The notes beneath the pieces were generated by a model that was not told the origin of the DNA, ran no database searches, and saw nothing but the letters and a program-made list of their open reading frames with translations. Position numbers and translations under genes: made by a program. Of a DNA stretch of 64,000 nucleotides, positions 1-9,030 are shown one piece after another. Positions within the stretch are counted from its first letter, which is position 1, and the number at the start of each line of letters is the position of its first letter. The stretch comes from SZUA-430 sp040080835 (GTDB taxonomy: Bacteria > Pseudomonadota > Alphaproteobacteria > Micropepsales > Micropepsaceae): NCBI GenBank assembly GCA_040080835.1, contig JBEBHP010000006.1:124001-188000 (forward strand), read 5' to 3'.

Positions 1-429
1 GCGTCATCGCCGAACGCGCCGCACGTTTTGTTCGCGGATATTGATGTTTCGGACCTCTCGCCCTCGACGCTCCGTTTCCTGGAAGCGGTTGGAACAATCT
101 TCCAGAGCTCGTCGCTAAGCGAGGCCATGCAACGTTATGTCGAAATGTCGGGCAAGTTTACTGATGACGAGGTCAGGGGCGTGATGGACGAAATAGTCCG
201 GAAGCGAAATGACAAGGTCATTGCAGCGTTTGACAAATACGAGCCGCAATACCGGATTGTCTATCTTCCGTGGGGAGCGTTGCATATGCCCGACCTCGAG
301 GACAAGTTGTTGGCGCGAGGGTACAAGGTGCAAACCGTGAAGATGCTCCCGATCGCCCGCTACGACACCATCGTCAAGGCGCTGACGACCTTTTCGGCTG
401 GTACAACACCGGCAGCACCTCATCCCTAG
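1..429 (+). CDS. TraB/GumN-like protein, C-terminal part (5' end outside window)
   Basis: The frame is open from the first base to a stop at 429, so this is the last ~142 residues of a longer protein. The segment YLPWGALHMPDLEDKL followed by a 'GYKVQTV' strand resembles the C-terminal part of TraB/GumN-type proteins, where a conserved G-x-H-containing strand is followed by a helix and a short beta strand. Internal ATG or TTG codons could be mistaken for a start, but the reading frame continues upstream without a stop. It converges on the small membrane protein gene on the other strand, 8 bases away. The family call rests on a short segment, so function is not asserted. Confidence 0.55.
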   Translation, partial: ASSPNAPHVLFADIDVSDLSPSTLRFLEAVGTIFQSSSLSEAMQRYVEMSGKFTDDEVRGVMDEIVRKRNDKVIAAFDKYEPQYRIVYLPWGALHMPDLEDKLLARGYKVQTVKMLPIARYDTIVKALTTFSAGTTPAAPHP

Positions 430-437
430 GGCCCGCG

Positions 438-677
438 CTATTCGGTGCGGTAGCGCCAGAAGAAGTGAATGGGCTGGCTCGCTGTCCGACGGCCGACGAA
501 CGCGAGCAGCGCGCCGTATAGGGTAACGCCTGCAGACGCATAGTTATGAATGGTTTGCAACGTCCCGCACGGAAGCAGTCCAGCCCATAGCCCGTAAACC
601 GTGCCAGCTGCGCCGAGTATCGCCCCCCAGACGCCGCGCGATCTGTACCAGGGCTTCGACCAGTGCACTTGATCCAT
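438..677 (-). CDS. Small holin-like membrane protein (79 aa)
   Basis: The 79-residue product starts MDQVHWSKPWYRSRGVWGAI and contains two hydrophobic helices (about residues 15-35 and 45-63) separated by a short loop, with a basic, aromatic C-terminal tail. The 'KPWYRSRGVWGAI' opening is typical of small phage- or GTA-type holin-like proteins and conserved rhizobial membrane proteins. A GAGAGAAA ribosome-binding site precedes the ATG. There is no lysin gene beside it, so a lysis role is not supported; it may be a domesticated or stand-alone protein. Confidence 0.55.
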   Translation of the reverse strand: MDQVHWSKPWYRSRGVWGAILGAAGTVYGLWAGLLPCGTLQTIHNYASAGVTLYGALLAFVGRRTASQPIHFFWRYRTE

Positions 678-795
678 GACATTTCTCTCGTTGGGGTTTC
701 ATGTACCCCGGCAGATAGTCACCGATTGTGAAGGTTTCGCGTCAGTGTTGAGACTCTTCAATGACGCCGCATTGCTTCCGGGCTGAAAACGAAAA

Positions 796-828
796 CAAAA
801 AAAGGGCAGGTCCCCGAGAGACCCGCCC
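796..828 (-). terminator. Rho-independent terminator after the 33-aa membrane peptide gene
   Basis: Bases 804-812 and 820-828 form a nine-pair stem with one A-C mismatch and a seven-base loop. Read on the minus strand it is followed at once by a run of T (the A-run at 797-803 on the plus strand). It lies 40 bases beyond the stop of the small ORF at 869-970 and before the holin-like gene. Confidence 0.8.
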
Positions 829-868
829 CTGTATCCGTGCGCGAACGCCGGATGGTGCTCTGGTTGCC

Positions 869-970
869 CTACATTTGTCCGAGCGCATAAACGCCGACTA
901 TGCCGAGACAAAGCGTAAAAAGAGGCCAAAAAGGTGCAAGGACAAGCCAAACAACCGATGAGCCTTTCAT
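869..970 (-). CDS. 33-residue single-pass membrane peptide
   Basis: An ATG at 970 opens a 33-codon frame ending in TAG at 869. The product begins MKGSSVVWLVLAPFWPLFTL and ends IVGVYALGQM: one Lys at the N-terminus followed by an almost uninterrupted hydrophobic stretch, so it should insert as one transmembrane helix. Immediately upstream (minus strand) is AAGGAAGGAG, a near-perfect Shine-Dalgarno, eight to nine bases before the ATG, and a clear intrinsic terminator follows. It therefore looks like a complete small transcription unit. I do not recognise the family, and function is unknown. Confidence 0.65.
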   Translation of the reverse strand: MKGSSVVWLVLAPFWPLFTLCLGIVGVYALGQM

Positions 971-1840
971 TGCAGTGCACTCCTTCCTTGAACGGATCGG
1001 CACATTGAAACCGCCGTTAAGTTGGCCGCGATCCAGCAGGCCAGGTCGTCACGCATTACGTGCTTGATCTAATAATACGCACAAAGTGCGCTTTGTGACA
1101 AGTATATGAACGCACCCTGTGCGCTTTTTTCAGCGCTGCGGGTCAACGCAACATCTGTCGTTGCCGGGCGCCGGTCGGATGCATGTCGGAAGCACACGCA
1201 CAGTGTGCGCCCGACGTCTTTCGTTTGCAGTTGCTGGAAAGTTACAAAAGGCAACATCTGAAACGGTTTTATGAGCATCAGCATTGGTTCACTGGATGCA
1301 GGAATAGCCGCATGAACAGGGACAGTGTCATCAACGAAGTGGCACGATCAACGTGTGCAAAAACGGGCGTGAAGCCTCCGGCTGACCACCAGTCGGGAAT
1401 CACTTCCTGAATGACTGTGGCAATTCAGCAACGATGCTCGATCTTATGTCATTGACCCACAACGCTGTCGATTTCCTACGGCGTTTGCGTCTGAAGTGCG
1501 CGAATTTGTCCCGAACAATCGCCGGATGAATTGCCGGACACGAAATCGCCAAATCGACGAACGAACACAAGTTAGGTATTCGCGTTCCAAGCGCCAATTG
1601 GCAGTGCTAGACGCATTCCGCCACCGCTTGTCTATCCATTGATGCCTCGCTCGCAGCCTCTGCACAAAACTACAACCTGCCAGCTAACCATTGGGCATCG
1701 TCACACCCGATCGGCATTGCTGCAGGTGGTAGAGTTTTGTTTGCTATTACAAGGGGTTGCGAGGACTATGTAATCAAGACGGCCCCTCTGGGGAGACGCG
1801 ATGCGTTTCAGGGGCTGTCAGCGTTCGGGTGGGGAACATC
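971..1840. other. Gene-poor stretch with short palindromes
   Basis: No convincing gene is seen; the short open frames on both strands have atypical composition and no ribosome-binding sites. It holds three GTGCG-type palindromes: 1080-1097 (CACAAAG/CTTTGTG around TGCG), 1111-1123 (CGCAC/GTGCG, followed by a T-run and so terminator-like on the plus strand) and 1197-1209 (CGCACA/TGTGCG). The last 100 bases presumably contain the promoter of the FecR gene. Confidence 0.5.
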
Positions 1841-2437
1841 ATGTCTGTTGCGGGACGAATTGCGTGCGCCGTCATCTTGCTGATGATTGCGAGCAGGGCT
1901 GCGGGGGCGGCCGACCAGGTCGGATTCACTTCGGCCATGAGGCCATTTGCCGACCAGACCTTGCCACAGGCACAAACGGTGCCTCTCAACTTCAATTCAC
2001 CCATCTTCCGGTTCGCCATGCTTCGCACAGCTCCACGCGGTGCGCTGGAAGTGACATTTCTGGACCGCAGCAAACTCAGCATGGGTCCGGCATCACAGCT
2101 GGTCATCGACCAGTATGTATACGCAGGGTCCGGTGGGACCGGTCAACAGGTCGTCCGTTACACCAAGGGCGCGTTCCGCTTCATCTCTGGCAACATTCCA
2201 AAGGACAAGGTGCGGATCGAGACACCAACCGTGACCGTTGGCATCCGTGGCACGACAATTCGAACGCTGGTAACCGACGACGGCACGACGACGGTGGGTC
2301 TGGATCATGGCGGCGCGATCGTGACGTCCAAACAGACCGGTCAATCCGTGTTCCTGATTCCCGGTGAAAAGGTGACAATAAAGCCGAATGGAGAAATGGG
2401 GCCCGTGACCCTCGGCAAGGTGGAGGGCTGTCCATGA
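1841..2437 (+). CDS. FecR-domain periplasmic protein
   Basis: The 198-residue product has a signal peptide (MSVAGRIACAVILLMIASRA, cleavage near AGAA) followed by a FecR domain. That domain shows the 'LEVTFLDRSKLSMGPASQL' strand pair and the 'VRIETPTVTVGIRGTTIRT' motif typical of FecR-fold proteins, and ends in an 'IPGEKVTI' strand. There is no transmembrane anti-sigma segment and no sigma factor beside it, so this is the stand-alone secreted type rather than an iron-signalling regulator. The ATG at 1841 is preferred over upstream in-frame starts because it begins the signal peptide. Its stop overlaps the start of the autotransporter gene by four bases (ATGA), so the two are translationally coupled and probably act together at the cell surface. 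Confidence 0.85.
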   Translation: MSVAGRIACAVILLMIASRAAGAADQVGFTSAMRPFADQTLPQAQTVPLNFNSPIFRFAMLRTAPRGALEVTFLDRSKLSMGPASQLVIDQYVYAGSGGTGQQVVRYTKGAFRFISGNIPKDKVRIETPTVTVGIRGTTIRTLVTDDGTTTVGLDHGGAIVTSKQTGQSVFLIPGEKVTIKPNGEMGPVTLGKVEGCP

Positions 2438-5400
2438 ACCTCCATCCAACATGCACAGGTAGGATAGCAACACCGTCGAAAGACAGGCCAGCCAGACGGA
2501 CATGGCTCAAGATGCGCCGGACGGGCATGTCTGTTTGCGTCGCGATAGGAACTCTGGTCGCCGCTCCTGCAGCCTTGGCAAACGAGTCACTTACGAGCAC
2601 GAATATCTTCCTGGATATTCGCACTGACAACGCAGCAATTGATACGCTGACGTCTTTCGGATTTGACAACTTCAATCCGGGAACTCCGGTTTCGGACTGG
2701 GGCCTCATGCTTGATGGCTCACCGTCAACGTTCCAGCTCAACACCACGAGCGGCGGCGGCATTGCGTTTGGCACGCTGACCAATTCAGGCGGGGTCATCA
2801 GCGGCACTGCGACTTACACTTCGGGCGCCTACGCTCTGACGCTGACGCGCGAGTACCAGCTTGTTGGTCCGAACTCGTTGATGGTCACCACAGTCGTCCA
2901 GAATACCGGCCAGGCCATTGGCAGTTTCCTTGGATTCGACACCTTCGACCCGGACATCGGCATTCCTCGGAGCGGTGGTTTTCCAACGTATAATGACGTG
3001 TTCACAAGTGGTGGCATCCTCATCGGTCTGGCATCGGACGACGTAACGTCACGATACAGCGTCGCGCTGGGCGTAACTGATCCGCGCGCTGTGGTTGCCG
3101 CAGGCAGTCCGTTCCAGATCAACTCGGCCGCGCTTCTGACCAGCGTCGCAAGTGCGCCGTTCGATGGCAATGGCACCCTGGCTGACCAGGGACTTCACGT
3201 AGTGTTTTCGACGCCGCTTGCAGCAGGGGCCTCGACCACATTTCAGTATTTCCTGAACTTCGGCACCAGCCCGACTGACGCAATTACTGCCCTTGAATCT
3301 ACGATGGGCGGCTTCTGTCCGACGGATAATTTGAACAATACGTGTCTTGTCACGTCTACGACCGATCAGAATGTGATGATCGACGCGCAAGGTGGCACCG
3401 ACACTCTGCAGTTGGGGGGCACAACGAACTTCGATTTCAGCGTCGCTCGAATCGATACGCGTTACACGAATTTTGAAGTCTTCCAGAAGGTCGATACGTC
3501 GACCGTAACGCTGACAGGGACGACGAGCCGCACTTCACTGGGATTCGATGTCCTCGCTGGCACATTGGTTGCGGGCACCGGGCAGTTGGGTTCCGCTGGT
3601 GCAGTGACAGTGTCCGCGCCTGGCACGTTGCAGATCGCCAGCAGCTCGACGATTGGCTCGCTCGCTGGCTCTGGCAACGTTGACCTGGGGGCTGACCTCG
3701 CGACCGGTGGAAACGATACGTCAACCGAATTTTCCGGCGTCCTGCTGGGCGCAGGAGATCTTTCGAAGGACGGTACCGGAACGCTGACCCTCAGCGGCAC
3801 AAACACCTACACAGGCAAGACATTCATCAATGTCGGCGCGATCAGGATCGAGAACGGTGCTGCGCTTGGAAGCACTGCAGGCGAAACCGTTGTGGCAAGC
3901 GGCGCTGCACTCGAAGTGCAGGGCAGCATCGTCACTGGTGCGGAAGCCGTCACATTGAACGGCACGGGTATCGCAGACGGCGGTGCACTCAGAAACATAT
4001 CCGGCAACAACATACTGGGCGGGCCTGTCACACTCGCGTCCGCAACACGCATCAATTCTGATGCCGGTACGATTCAGACAAACGGAGCAATCACCGGGGC
4101 AGGTCAGAACCTGACTGTCGGTGGAAGCGGCGATGTCATTGTCAATGCGGGTCTGAATACCGGCACCGGGACGTTGACCAAGGACGGATCTGGCATTCTG
4201 GCGCTGAACAGCGTCAATTCCTTCACCGGATTGACGACACTCAATGCGGGCACGCTGCAGTTGAGCTACTTTGACGGACCAGTGAACGGTGCGATCTCGG
4301 ATACCAGCGCGATCCTGATCAACGGCGGCTTGCTTGCAGTAGCAACGAACGAGACCATCGGCAGCCTGACTGGCTCGGCAGGCAGCGTTTACCTATACGC
4401 AACCCTGACTTCGGGAGGGGACAACACGTCTGGCAGCTTCGCAGGGCAATTGGACGGAACTGGCAAATTGGTCAAGGACGGCACTGGTCTGTTGAGCTTG
4501 TCCGGCAACAACACCTTCTCTGGCGGCATCGATATCATCCACGGCGGCATCAGGTTGCTCGGCAACTCGGCGGCAGGGACCGGTCCGATTACCACCTTTG
4601 GCTCCGTGATCTCATATGGGAATGCCGTCAACAATGCGGCCCCAATTATATTGAGCAGCAACACGACGCAACTCGAAGTGCTGGCAGCTGACGCGGCCAC
4701 TCAGTCGGGTGCGATCAGTGAGACAGGCGGTTCGCGTCCAATCGAAAAAATTGGAACGGGCACACTCACGTTGTCCGGGGCCAATACGTACACGGGTCCA
4801 ACCACCATCACGGCTGGCACGCTGGACGTGTCCGGCGGCAGCGCCCTGTCCAACAGTGCAGGTGTCCAGATTGCAGGCGCTGGAACGCTTTCGATATCAA
4901 GCAATGAATCGATCGGCAGCCTGACCGGCTCAGGCGGGTTGAACCTTGGAACAGGGTCAATCCTCACGACGGGTCTGGACAACACCTCAGGCACATTCTC
5001 AGGAAATTCCGCAGGGGCTGGCGGTCTGACAAAGTCAGGAAGCGGAACATTCACTTTCTCGGGCAGCAATGCGTTTTCTGGTCCGATGACTGTTGCCAGT
5101 GGCAATCTCACGGTGCTGGGCGCGCTCAGTGGCACGTCCGCGCTCAACATTGCCGGGGGTGCCAATGCGTTCTTCGGCGGGACAGTGCAGGGCGTGGACG
5201 GCAGCGGCATGGCCGGCACGTCATTGGGTTCGATCTCCGCGAGCACGGGCGGCACGGTATACCTGGATGACAACACGTCACTCTCCGGAACTTCGGCATC
5301 GTTTGCATCAGGCTCAAATCTGAACCTGTTCCTGACGACCAACACATCGCAATATGGCAAGATCAATCTCACAGGTCTGGCCAACATTTCCGGCGCAAAT

Positions 5401-6822
5401 GTGGGGGTCTACCTCGACCCGATTTCGTTCGCTGGAACGTCATCCACAACGTTCACCTACAGCAACGTCATCACCGGTTCGAGCGTTTCGGGGACATTTG
5501 GTTCGGTGAACCTTCTACAGTCACCCAGTGCGCTCTTTTCCGTCACAGGTATCTATTCGCCGACAAGTGCGGGCGTGACGGTCATCCGAAATCCATTCAC
5601 CAACATTGGTGGAGATGGCGACAACCAGGGCAATGTCGGTGACGGCCTTGAAATTATCTTCGTCAACGGCACGAACGATCCCGACTTGCAGAACCTGTTC
5701 AATGTGATCGGCCTGACGCCGCCAGGTGGCGTGCCCGGACTATACACCCTGGTGGCTGGCGCAGAGAACTCGGAGAATTCCGGTGCGGGCTTGAGGACGG
5801 ACGATCCGTGGAAGCAGTCCGTCGCCGAGCGGGTCAATGCCGCGCGGACAACAGGCTGCACGGTGTCGGGCGAAACCTGGTGCCTCAGGCGTTACGCGCA
5901 GGCCACGACGAACGGAAGCGAGGTCATGTCGGACGTACAGGGCGATCCTACGGCTTTCGATTGGCTGGAAACGGGCATCCGCGATGCCGGAAGCACATCG
6001 TTCTGGGCCCGCGTCATCGGTGCCTGGGGCGAGACAAAGGGCGACATCAACGGTCCCGGATCGCAACAGCTTACGGGCGGAATGATCGGCGGCGTCGACC
6101 GCGTGTTTGACTCACTGCTGCTCGCCGGTGTTGCCGCGCAATATGTCGAATCCAGCGTGGACTACGACGCGAGTCCCAACAAGGGCCTCATCCGGTCAGG
6201 ACAGTTTGGAGCATACGTGTCCTACGGGGGGGCAGAAGCATATGTGAATGGCAACGTGAGCATGATTGGCACCCAGGCAAGTGCCAACCGCTACATGACC
6301 ATCGGCTTGCTGAACTACAACGTGGAAAGCTTTGCGCGAAGCTGGGCTCTGACGGCCTCCGTCGAAGCGGGCAAGATCATCGAGTTTGATGGTCTCAGGT
6401 TCGAACCGTCGCTGGCTTTGAACTATCAGGGTGCGCACCCTGTCGACTTCGAGGAGCACGGCGGAGGCGGACTTTCACTGCTTGTACGTCCTGACGATTC
6501 AAATTCGCTGCGGTCGATCCTCAGCGCCCGGCTGTCCCGCGTATTCGATCTGGGAGACCGCAAGATCGTGCCGCAGCTTCGGCTGGACTGGCGCCACGAG
6601 ATGCTGGATCGCGGCCAGGGTTTCTCAGCCGCCTTTGCCGGCGACCCGACGGTGTTCTTCGATGTGAAGGGTGCAGCTTATGCCCGCGACGTGTTCTCGA
6701 CAGGGGCATCCATCACGATGCCGCTCACCGGCCGGATCACAGGCTACGTCGATGCGCAGGGCGCCTTCAGCGAAGACTCCACGTCGGCCATGATTTCACT
6801 CGGCGGCCGCGCGACCTGGTAG
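2434..6822 (+). CDS. Autotransporter with beta-strand (PATR) repeats
   Basis: This 1462-residue protein has three parts. An extended signal peptide ends near residue 49 (VAAPAALA). A long passenger follows, and a C-terminal beta-barrel of about 275 residues starts near 1185 ('TSFWARVIGAWGETKGD') and ends in the terminal motif GGRATW. The passenger carries at least five autotransporter-associated repeats of the form K-x-G-x-G-T-L-x-L-x-G-x-N-T-Y/F-x-G, near residues 442, 580, 676, 768 and 863. The first ~300 residues after the signal are of another type, rich in Thr and Ser with a Cys pair near 293-302; a second Cys pair lies just before the barrel. This is a type Va secreted adhesin or surface protein. 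It is coupled to the FecR-domain gene by ATGA overlap. Confidence 0.9.
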   Translation: MNLHPTCTGRIATPSKDRPARRTWLKMRRTGMSVCVAIGTLVAAPAALANESLTSTNIFLDIRTDNAAIDTLTSFGFDNFNPGTPVSDWGLMLDGSPSTFQLNTTSGGGIAFGTLTNSGGVISGTATYTSGAYALTLTREYQLVGPNSLMVTTVVQNTGQAIGSFLGFDTFDPDIGIPRSGGFPTYNDVFTSGGILIGLASDDVTSRYSVALGVTDPRAVVAAGSPFQINSAALLTSVASAPFDGNGTLADQGLHVVFSTPLAAGASTTFQYFLNFGTSPTDAITALESTMGGFCPTDNLNNTCLVTSTTDQNVMIDAQGGTDTLQLGGTTNFDFSVARIDTRYTNFEVFQKVDTSTVTLTGTTSRTSLGFDVLAGTLVAGTGQLGSAGAVTVSAPGTLQIASSSTIGSLAGSGNVDLGADLATGGNDTSTEFSGVLLGAGDLSKDGTGTLTLSGTNTYTGKTFINVGAIRIENGAALGSTAGETVVASGAALEVQGSIVTGAEAVTLNGTGIADGGALRNISGNNILGGPVTLASATRINSDAGTIQTNGAITGAGQNLTVGGSGDVIVNAGLNTGTGTLTKDGSGILALNSVNSFTGLTTLNAGTLQLSYFDGPVNGAISDTSAILINGGLLAVATNETIGSLTGSAGSVYLYATLTSGGDNTSGSFAGQLDGTGKLVKDGTGLLSLSGNNTFSGGIDIIHGGIRLLGNSAAGTGPITTFGSVISYGNAVNNAAPIILSSNTTQLEVLAADAATQSGAISETGGSRPIEKIGTGTLTLSGANTYTGPTTITAGTLDVSGGSALSNSAGVQIAGAGTLSISSNESIGSLTGSGGLNLGTGSILTTGLDNTSGTFSGNSAGAGGLTKSGSGTFTFSGSNAFSGPMTVASGNLTVLGALSGTSALNIAGGANAFFGGTVQGVDGSGMAGTSLGSISASTGGTVYLDDNTSLSGTSASFASGSNLNLFLTTNTSQYGKINLTGLANISGANVGVYLDPISFAGTSSTTFTYSNVITGSSVSGTFGSVNLLQSPSALFSVTGIYSPTSAGVTVIRNPFTNIGGDGDNQGNVGDGLEIIFVNGTNDPDLQNLFNVIGLTPPGGVPGLYTLVAGAENSENSGAGLRTDDPWKQSVAERVNAARTTGCTVSGETWCLRRYAQATTNGSEVMSDVQGDPTAFDWLETGIRDAGSTSFWARVIGAWGETKGDINGPGSQQLTGGMIGGVDRVFDSLLLAGVAAQYVESSVDYDASPNKGLIRSGQFGAYVSYGGAEAYVNGNVSMIGTQASANRYMTIGLLNYNVESFARSWALTASVEAGKIIEFDGLRFEPSLALNYQGAHPVDFEEHGGGGLSLLVRPDDSNSLRSILSARLSRVFDLGDRKIVPQLRLDWRHEMLDRGQGFSAAFAGDPTVFFDVKGAAYARDVFSTGASITMPLTGRITGYVDAQGAFSEDSTSAMISLGGRATW

Positions 6823-6888
6823 GTCGCTCGAACGCGTATGCGCGCGTCGTCGAGTACCGGATGACGTTGGAGAAAGCTGAAGGAAAAT

Positions 6889-6929
6889 GTGGTGCGCCCT
6901 AGGGGAGTCGAACCCCTCTTGCAAGAATG
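6889..6929 (-). repeat. attachment-site copy: 3' end of tRNA-Glu (left)
   Basis: These 41 bases are identical to 11769-11809, covering part of the anticodon stem, the T-arm, the acceptor 3' strand and the encoded CCA of tRNA-Glu. The match stops beyond base 6929, and no tRNA 5' half exists here. Confidence 0.85.
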
Positions 6930-7090
6930 GAAAAGTTTTAGCACGGAAAACGACGAGCTATCCGATCCGGTGAATTGCTCACCCGAGTACTCGCCTTTGA
7001 GGCGAGTGACCAAGGTCAGAAATGCGCCGAAAGCGCAGCGCTCGTAGAAAACAATTTCAATGTGTCTTGCCTATGTCTCCTCATCGACGT

Positions 7091-7110
7091 GCCAATAATT
7101 GCATATTGGC
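7091..7110. promoter_or_regulatory. Perfect inverted repeat upstream of island membrane gene
   Basis: GCCAATA and TATTGGC form an exact 7-bp inverted repeat around a 6-base centre. It ends 27 bases before the preferred ATG at 7138. It could be an operator for an island regulator; no such regulator is encoded here. Confidence 0.4.
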
Positions 7111-7137
7111 TCTTGGGGAATTGAAGGGGCAATACTG

Positions 7138-8358
7138 ATGCGCGAGGGGCGTGACGGTGAGTGGAATCTGGCTGCGACGGCAAAGATTTGCGCGCGTGAA
7201 TTGGGCCTTCGAGTTGATGATCCAATCTTCCGATATGTCTATCTTTCTGCGATTTTTGGATTTTTGTATACAGCAGCGTCCTGGTTTGGCAGCGGTTTAC
7301 TCGGAGCGTCTATCGCAGTATTGGCGTTTGCATACAGCATAGTGTTTTTCACGGTCGGCTTCTGGTTTCTTGATGAGCAGCGAAAACGCAAAGTTTTGTT
7401 AAGAGACGAAAATCCGAATGCGGATGATGCTGGAAATCCTGACATGCGAAACACGGTTTTCTTTGTGTGCGCGCAATTGTTTTTGATAGCGCCGTTGGCT
7501 CTGCTGCTTCTTAATCCTAGTTACTTTCACTTCACTGTCGACAATGATCATTTTGGGATCAGAAAGTTGTTTTGCGCGGGGCAATCAAACGCATGGCTCT
7601 GCAGCGCACCGTGCGGTGTCTTTGAATTTCCCTCGTGGTTTCTCTACACGCTGATAGGTTTGGTGAGGTTTGTGCCCGTTGGCGATGAATACCATCATTT
7701 GGTTTTGGGGATATCTGGTGTCCAATCCACACCTGAAACGCCTGCGTTAGTTGATGGCGGATTGAAGTTGCTCTTTGGGTCATTCCTGTTGTCACTGGTA
7801 GTAGGGCAAGTCAGGAAAGTTGATGGTAGAATCGCCGAAGCGGTTGAGATGCTGAAGATATCGCCCGAGTTGGCCGCGGGAATGGGGCCGATGATGATCG
7901 GCTCACTCAAGAAGGTGATCGTCGATCCACCGAGCTTAATTGTGCGCGAAAATGCCATCCTCGCTGTAGGAAAAATTGCACATCACTACCCTTACGAGGT
8001 TACCTTAAGCGAAATTAGGAACGAGCTTGAAGGTGCACTTATTGAGCTTCTCGTTGGAATTGAAAGGTGGTCGAAGACTGACAAAAAGGGGAAAGCCCTT
8101 GCTTCGCGTGCCGAAGTTCTGTGCCGCGTTTCCTCCGATGACGGCATTGAGACAATTCGCAAACGCATCGTCAATACGGACGATAGGGTGGAAGCACGGC
8201 GCGCGTTGGTTGCTGTTGCTGCAGCGGCGCTTCCGACTGAGCGTTTGCTTCCGTTCTTCAAATATTTGTCTGAACAGAACTTGACGGGACGTGTGAAGTC
8301 GGACGTAGACGATGTCTTGGATGACCTATCAAGTTCGCTAGTGGTGGAAAATAATTAG
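7138..8358 (+). CDS. Island membrane protein with helical C-terminal domain, unknown function
   Basis: I do not recognise this 406-residue protein. The N-terminal half is hydrophobic, with four or five likely transmembrane helices (about residues 33-78 as a pair, 105-125, around 170-190 and 205-226). The remaining ~180 residues are soluble, almost wholly helical and arranged in units such as 'IVRENAILAVGKIAHHYP', suggestive of HEAT/ARM-like repeats. ATG 7138 is preferred over the upstream TTG because GAAGGGG lies at a normal distance. A membrane anchor plus a HEAT-like sensor domain is common in accessory or defence cargo, but nothing here proves that role. Its codon and base usage is more AT-rich than that of the pst genes, in keeping with acquisition. 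Confidence 0.65.
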   Translation: MREGRDGEWNLAATAKICARELGLRVDDPIFRYVYLSAIFGFLYTAASWFGSGLLGASIAVLAFAYSIVFFTVGFWFLDEQRKRKVLLRDENPNADDAGNPDMRNTVFFVCAQLFLIAPLALLLLNPSYFHFTVDNDHFGIRKLFCAGQSNAWLCSAPCGVFEFPSWFLYTLIGLVRFVPVGDEYHHLVLGISGVQSTPETPALVDGGLKLLFGSFLLSLVVGQVRKVDGRIAEAVEMLKISPELAAGMGPMMIGSLKKVIVDPPSLIVRENAILAVGKIAHHYPYEVTLSEIRNELEGALIELLVGIERWSKTDKKGKALASRAEVLCRVSSDDGIETIRKRIVNTDDRVEARRALVAVAAAALPTERLLPFFKYLSEQNLTGRVKSDVDDVLDDLSSSLVVENN

Positions 8359-8748
8359 TGTCCAGTAGTTGTCTTCCTCAGAAACACGTTCCGAACCAAA
8401 TCTGAACAATTCAGACTCGCTGAATTCAATTGGGACTTCTGCTGACATAAAGGCCTCTGATTGGCCGATGCAGCTAAAGCGTCCATTGCTGCCCCCGATC
8501 GTACAGATTCCAAGACCGAAAAACAGGCACGGACATGTCTGGCCAGTCGCGAAACCAGCGAAGCGGGCCGTGGGCGAGAGCCTCAAAATTTGTATCGACT
8601 GGATTGTTCTTCGTCATGTCAGTGATGGAGGTTCAATCTGACTTTGGCTCAGCAGACGTTGTTCTCATTCTCATTTGCGGTCCGCAGGGGGAGCGCTCGG
8701 TTCGCCAGAAAGCGCGGCATTACTAAGGCATTGGCTATCTCGATGCCT
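8359..8748. other. Intergenic stretch between convergent island genes
   Basis: Overlapping small open frames exist on both strands (for example 8369-8641 plus, TTG start), but none has a ribosome-binding site or a recognisable domain. I see no reliable gene. Confidence 0.4.
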
Positions 8749-9030
8749 TCAGTCCCACAACTCGGGTTTATGAGTTTTGGCCACACGGCCTAGTGTGGCG
8801 GCGATCTCTTGAGCTTTGCGGTACTCGCGAACGCGACTAAAAATGTTCCAAAATTTCGGTTGCGGCTGCGTCACAAACAAAATTTCGGGAGTGACTATTT
8901 GGCTGGCTTCAATTCGGTGAGGTAGCAGCCGACTACTTTCGGCATCGAACTGTTTGCGACGTTGGATCGCGGCTTGCGATATTTTGGAGATGGTTGATGC
9001 AAGGTCGGCCTTGGTCGTTTGTCTAGTCAT
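8749..9030 (-). CDS. Small partner of the proteasome-like hydrolase (93 aa)
   Basis: The product starts MTRQTTKADLASTISKISQA and is hydrophilic, mainly helical and basic, with no Cys cluster or signal peptide. Its ATG at 9030 lies inside the end of the upstream hydrolase gene (8-base overlap). A GTG six bases earlier is an alternative start. Such overlap implies coupled translation and a functional link. I do not recognise the family; a regulatory or substrate-delivery subunit of the hydrolase is possible but is inference. Confidence 0.6.
   Translation of the reverse strand: MTRQTTKADLASTISKISQAAIQRRKQFDAESSRLLPHRIEASQIVTPEILFVTQPQPKFWNIFSRVREYRKAQEIAATLGRVAKTHKPELWD

Larger units (their letters stand above)
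6823..7137. other. Left island junction and leader of the membrane-protein gene
   Basis: This stretch holds the 41-bp tRNA-Glu 3'-end copy (6889-6929), a perfect hairpin CTCGCC/GGCGAG at 6990-7006, and the inverted repeat at 7091-7110. No gene was found. Confidence 0.6.

Noticed and set aside
761..961. Plus-strand open frame of 66 codons overlapping the 33-aa gene
   Set aside because: It runs through the terminator stem, is highly basic and has no ribosome-binding site; the opposite-strand unit explains the region better.
1183..1410. 75-codon plus-strand frame
   Set aside because: No ribosome-binding site, no domain, and it starts next to the palindrome cluster; composition is not gene-like.
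8369..8641. 90-codon plus-strand frame after the island membrane gene
   Set aside because: TTG start without a Shine-Dalgarno, with an equally long frame on the other strand; no family features.
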